DNA of 64,000 nucleotides from Allacma fusca (Eukaryota; Arthropoda; Collembola; Symphypleona; Sminthuridae). Every line of letters begins with the position of its first letter. Within the stretch, counting starts at the first letter, position 1. The translations under genes and the position numbers were made by a program. The DNA lies in assembly GCA_947179485.1 (NCBI GenBank), contig OX359246.1, positions 72,381,508 to 72,445,507 of the forward strand, written 5' to 3'. Shown here in pieces: positions 59,700-64,000 of this stretch. The notes beneath the pieces were generated by a model. It was not told the DNA's origin. It saw only the letters and a program-made list of their open reading frames with translations, and searched no databases.

Positions 59700-60388
59700 A
59701 GTTAAAAAAGTAAATCCCGACCCGCTATACCTACAAATCCCTAATCAGTTGAAAATGCCCACACGTATTATTTCTCGTTACAATAATACCGAAAAAACTC
59801 CTCTTGGAAATTCTTTTTCCTTTCAGTTAATGAGAAGGACGGATTATTGGATTCAGATATTTCTAATTGTTACCACAAGCATACATATAAATGAATAGCA
59901 TGTCATATTACTATGGGTTCACATTAGATTCAGTACAGGATGCATTTTAATGTACATTTACCTCTACAATGTAACATGGTAATTTTGATTGATTTTTGTG
60001 GAACCTCTTCAAGGTTCAACATATCCCGTATTTTTATTGCCCCCTTTTGACCATTTTGGTAACGGGTATATAATTAATTTTTGTAAATAAGTAATTTTCC
60101 TCTAGTGGAAAATTACGATTTATTTTAAAGAATTTATCAATTTTTGTCGTTAAAAATAAAAATAAAAAATAAATATTTTAGTTTTAATTTGACAGTCCTA
60201 TATTTTTCAATGATAACTGAAATTGAATAATGCGCAGAGCAATCTGAACATGTCTATACATATGTATTACAACCACGGCATGGGCTACACTTTTGTTTAC
60301 TAATGAAGTAAGCTGTCAGAGAGTAAAAAATCCAGGGGCAGGCATTGCATACATAATGTGTACTGCCCTTGTTGTATGGACGTTTATA
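59700..60388. other. Intergenic
   Basis: AT-rich; nothing recognised. Confidence 0.5.
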
Positions 60389-60655
60389 CAGTAAAACCTC
60401 CTAATAATTGAATCAATCAGAAGTTGAAGAAATAAAAAAATGTTCAGATTTTGTAAATAATGTGACTATATGGAGAGTTTCAGACTCCTCGGGACAGAAA
60501 TTATGCTAGATAATAGAGAGGTTATGACTATAAGGAAGTCGACTTGATTCGGAAATCATTTGGCATTAGTGTACGGACCAGTCGCCGGGGCCAAATTATT
60601 TTATGACGACAGAGAAGTAGCTTATAGCCGTAGTGAATATAAAGAGGTTTGACTG
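60389..60655. mobile_element. pogo/Tigger-like MITE, diverged relative of 31489-31684
   Basis: The ends CAGTAAAACCTCC (left) and ATATAAAGAGGTTTGACTG (right) with TA on both sides (60387-60388, 60656-60657). It shares CCAAATTATTTTATGAC with the copy at 31489. 267 bp, non-coding. Confidence 0.82.
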
Positions 60656-61527
60656 TATGTTAAATTTAAATAAATATATATTGCATAGCGCCTCATTTAT
60701 GTCAAGTATGGATACATAAAAAACGTTAAAAAATTGAATTATTGGCGTTTTACCTGTGAATGCAACCGCTTGTAATTAAACCTAGGAACTGACCTTTTCG
60801 CGCTCAAAAACACACACAAACAGCCAGAGACAGTTACGCAAAATATATTTATCATGAATTTCCCCCAAAATTGACTGTTTGCTTTTTAAAGCTTGAAATT
60901 TCTTGGAACACAAACACACAAATACAAATACACGGGGAGAGACACACTAGTGTTTCCTTGAGCAGCTGGTGAACTGACTCGTTCACAGTGTGCAGGAATG
61001 AGAAGAAAAACGGACAGTCAGGTAGAGAGAGAGAGAGAGAAATTACCCTAAACACTTTTGAACATTCATGTTTGTCAGAACATGCTTATATCTCCTTTTA
61101 AGATCTTAAAGGAGCCAAAATTTGGTATTTTCTGGATGATCGTATAAAGAATGTACACTATTTGCATGTCACTCGATTTTTAGGACGGTTTCAGCCCTCG
61201 TGTAAAATATGTCGGTCTTTATCTCTCGCAGTTTTCCTCCGAAACTACTCGACATTTCTGTTAACATTATTTAGGTCGAAAATTCGGATGAGCTCGTTAT
61301 TGGTTGATAAAACGGTAGGCTTGTTCGTGCGTAAAAAGTTAAAAACGAATAAAATCTTTGTTTTCTCCCAAACTGTTCCACCGATTTTAATGAATATTTT
61401 GACACATACCATACATGTCAGTATTGGCAATACTATTTTTTTCAAAATTTTCGAAATTAGATTGTTTTCAAAAATTTGAAATTTTTTAAACATGTAATGA
61501 GGTCAGCATAATGCAATAAAGGGGATA
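60656..61527. other. Intergenic
   Basis: A short (GA)n run at about 61026-61041. No gene supported. Confidence 0.5.
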
Positions 61528-61604
61528 AGCAGAGATGGCCCTAGCTGACTCCACCTACGAGACAGCCTTAAATAATCTCTATAATCTTAATTATATAATG
61601 ATTT

Positions 61605-64000
61605 TTGAACTACTGTAGGGAATCGGGTAAAAATGTAAAAACCCAGGGTCCCTCTAATTTTGATCATTGTCATCCTCGCCATTGGGGTGTCATTTCAGGA
61701 GGAGCTCTAAATAAAGTGAAGTGTAATTACTGTGCAAGTACACAGCAGAGGCACACAGCCAAATGTAAACAGCATACTTCGAAGTGCACTACGGCGAGTT
61801 TAGACGTTCAACGGGAATTTGCTTCTTCTACCAAACAGTTAGCAGTAGTAGTTGATGTGGAAGAGTTTGATATTAGTGATAATAGCAACGAAACTCCAAT
61901 GGATTCTTCAACATCCTCCGCAACCTCGTCGAAAATCGAACAATCCTCACATCCACCACAAGCAAAACAACTAAAACTGGAAGTTTCACGAATATCCAAA
62001 GGGACTCAAAAAGAGCTCGAAATTTTATTTGCTAAGGCAATGATTAACGGTAACATCCAATTCAACTGGACAAGCGACCCGTTTCTTAAATCATTTTTTA
62101 ACAAACTGGGAACTGGATTTAAATTGCCCTCACCAAAGGTTCTTGCGGGATCCTTGCTCGATTCCATCGAGCTAAAGACAAGACTAGAAATGCAAAACCA
62201 GCTCAAAACCATGGATTATGTAACTATTGAAGTGGACTCATGGGAGAACGTTAATGGATTTGGAGTAATAAACATTTTGCTTTCAACATCAGAGACCCGA
62301 ATCTTATACAAAAGTTTTCAAACTGGTAAATACTCCTTGTACAATACTCTGATAATCTTTAATTGAACCTTGTCAAACTAACATCTTAGGAATTATACAT
62401 TGATACACGCACTATATTTTAGGTTCTGCTACACAGAGTCATGACACTATTATGAAGTACATTGAGCCAGTCATTGAAGAAATTTGACTTGAAAAAGTCG
62501 TTGCAATTATTAGCGATCAAGGTAGCAACTACTTGAAAGCCAGGAGAGAGCTCAACAATAAGTACCCAGTATGTTATCCATAAACTGCGCCTGATAAATT
62601 AAAGGATCAAAGATTAAAAGTTCGATGTTCAAGGAAGAATTCGCAAGATACAGGGATGATAAAAAGTTAAAAGGACGAGCAGCACATCCGGTTGTGCTCA
62701 CGCTCCCAGCATAAACTCGATGGTTTGGATTAGTGCTCGGCACGAGTATGGGTAATACTCGGGTAAACGGGTACGAGTACGGGTACGACACTGTGATACC
62801 CGAGTATGGGTACAATTTACGAGTATTTTTCGGGTACGGGTACAATACGGGTACAGGTACATGGATTGCGATTACATTGCGGGTACGGGTACGAAAAATT
62901 TGTACCCGTATACTCGGGTATGGGTACGGGTATAGATACCAGTTATTGTAATACCCGCATTTCGGGTACGGATACGGGTACGGGTACCGATTTTTCGTAC
63001 CCGCGCCGAGCACTGGTTTGAATACAGAGACATGATTATTAAATTACGTAAATCGAAGGACGCCCTGCTGAGAATAGCAATTGCTCCAGATGGTCCGTTA
63101 TCTGTAACTGTCAAGAACATTATCAAGGATGATTCGTTTTGGGGGAAACTTGAAGAAGCGTTTGTTTTTATCACCAGTTTTAAAAAGTACGTGCAAAATA
63201 GTTTCTAAAATATGATTCTGTAGTACAGTCAACGTTCAGTATGAGGTACACTCTTATAATGGAATTTTAGTATACATGAATCGGGAGCCACGTAGAACAT
63301 AAAATACTGATTTTGGCATGATATACATTTTTGTTTATTCTAAAATCTCTACACGTCGCTTTTGTTTGATATTAAGGTATTGCTTTTGTGGAAAGAGACT
63401 TAGCAAAACTATCAGACATCCTCGAGATAATCGACGTGCTTTGTAATCGATACATAGAAGATTCCGAGATGAACATGAAACTTTTGTGCCCGACATTTCT
63501 AACAACAGCAGAATGGCGAAAGGCAACGACAATTTTCACATCCAGATTGAGTGTACAGAATTTTCCGTACGTGTACTACGTTGCAAATCAGTTCACAATG
63601 TTTAGGCAAAAACGAGGAATATTGGCCGTAGAAATGCTTTCAAGCGATGACCCCATTTCTTACTGGAGAAACATGTCTACATTCAGTCAAGCAGATCTGA
63701 TTTCGAAATTTGCCCTGCAGCTGTTTTCTATCCCGATAAGTTCCGCCCTAAAGTGGAAAGAAGCTTTTCGATACAGTCCGCCCTTTGTACAAAAAATAGA
63801 AATGGAATTGCTTCTGTAAAGGTAGAAAAATTGGTGAAGATCAAGTGGGCGCTTAAAAAGTCAGAATCCGTAGTAAAAAAGAATCAACATCTGGAAATCA
63901 TTAACTTTCGTTCTTATATTTTTGAAGATATGGACAAGTTTGAAAATGAAGTTGCTGAAATCGTGTCTGACGATGAAGACCTTGAAGAAAACGGTGTTTT
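61605..64000 (+). pseudogene. Decayed hAT transposase (BED finger, DUF659, hAT dimerisation), runs off the window
   Basis: Pieces in order: 61605-62325 with a BED-like finger (CNYC...HTSKC) and the DUF659 segment (MDYVTIEVDSWENVNGFGV). Then 62423-62568 (IISDQGSNYLKARREL) with an in-frame TGA at 62485-62487. Then about 63013-63186 (TRW, RDMIIKLRKSKDALL). Then 63377 onward with the dimerisation block LISKFALQLFSIPISSA. A one-base shift near 63755 separates that block from the continuation FSIQSALCTKNRNG...VEKLV, which stays open to the window edge. A second element (62730-63014) is inserted within it. The sequence at 61528-61540 may be its terminal repeat. Confidence 0.85.
62730..63014. mobile_element. 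Nested TIR element filled with GGGTAC words inside the hAT transposase gene
   Basis: The ends AGTGCTCGGC (62732) and GCCGAGCACT (ending 63014) are inverted copies. The flanks GGTTTGGA (62722-62729) and GGTTTGAA (63015-63022) match at 7 of 8. The whole inside is GGGTACGAGTACGGGTAC-like words with no unique core. Removing it rejoins the transposase TRW...RDM coding segment, which supports the insertion. The repetitive ORFs inside are artefacts. Confidence 0.75.

Noticed and set aside
62552-63021. Tyr/Pro/Arg-rich ORFs in the GGGTAC tract
   Set aside because: Low-complexity translation of the nested element, open on both strands.

Overview
The window is nuclear DNA of an animal, most probably an arthropod. 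It is AT-rich, its genes have many short GT/AG introns, and the readable host genes are metazoan families. A springtail or similar hexapod is my guess, not something the sequence proves.

Host genes. A ten-exon DBH-like (copper type II) monooxygenase lies at 7478-11923 (+). A nine-exon cytosolic carboxypeptidase of the CCP5/AGBL5 type lies at 14269-18998 (-). An Mlx/Bigmax-like bHLH-zipper factor lies at 24215-25561 (+, first exon not found). A seven-exon DHRS7-like short-chain dehydrogenase lies at 26083-29097 (-). At 32937-52527 (+) is a secreted coiled-coil protein gene that is broken in two by a 17-kb transposon. At 58402-59692 (-) are remains of a zinc-finger/JmjC-like gene.

The centre (33550-50546) is a Polinton/Maverick element: about 545-bp terminal inverted repeats, a perfect 6-bp target duplication (TCCAGG), integrase, packaging ATPase, adenovirus-like protease, double-jelly-roll major capsid protein, penton-type minor capsid protein and a basic core-like protein. 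I find no protein-primed DNA polymerase B. The rest of its coding space holds two cysteine-rich single-span membrane proteins (one at each end), a RING-like protein, an acidic ORF, a Cys-rich protein and several unassigned proteins. Next to the left repeat is a 1.7-kb array of 48-bp units that can fold into alternating hairpins. Integrase, penton, capsid protein and protease each carry a disabling change, so this copy is decayed.

The rest is rich in DNA transposons. Five elements with perfect 8-bp target duplications (1947-2934, 3940-4349, 20056-20905, 27626-28600, 30540-31466) and several less certain relatives (4488-4615, 5665-6294, 10190-10727, 54466-55466, 62730-63014) share hAT-like ends. 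In most of them the sub-terminal DNA is a degenerate array of one short word, and the word differs from element to element. One is nested in a decayed hAT transposase gene (61605-64000). There are also three pogo-like TA-flanked MITEs, one fold-back element and a 5'-truncated LINE at the left edge.
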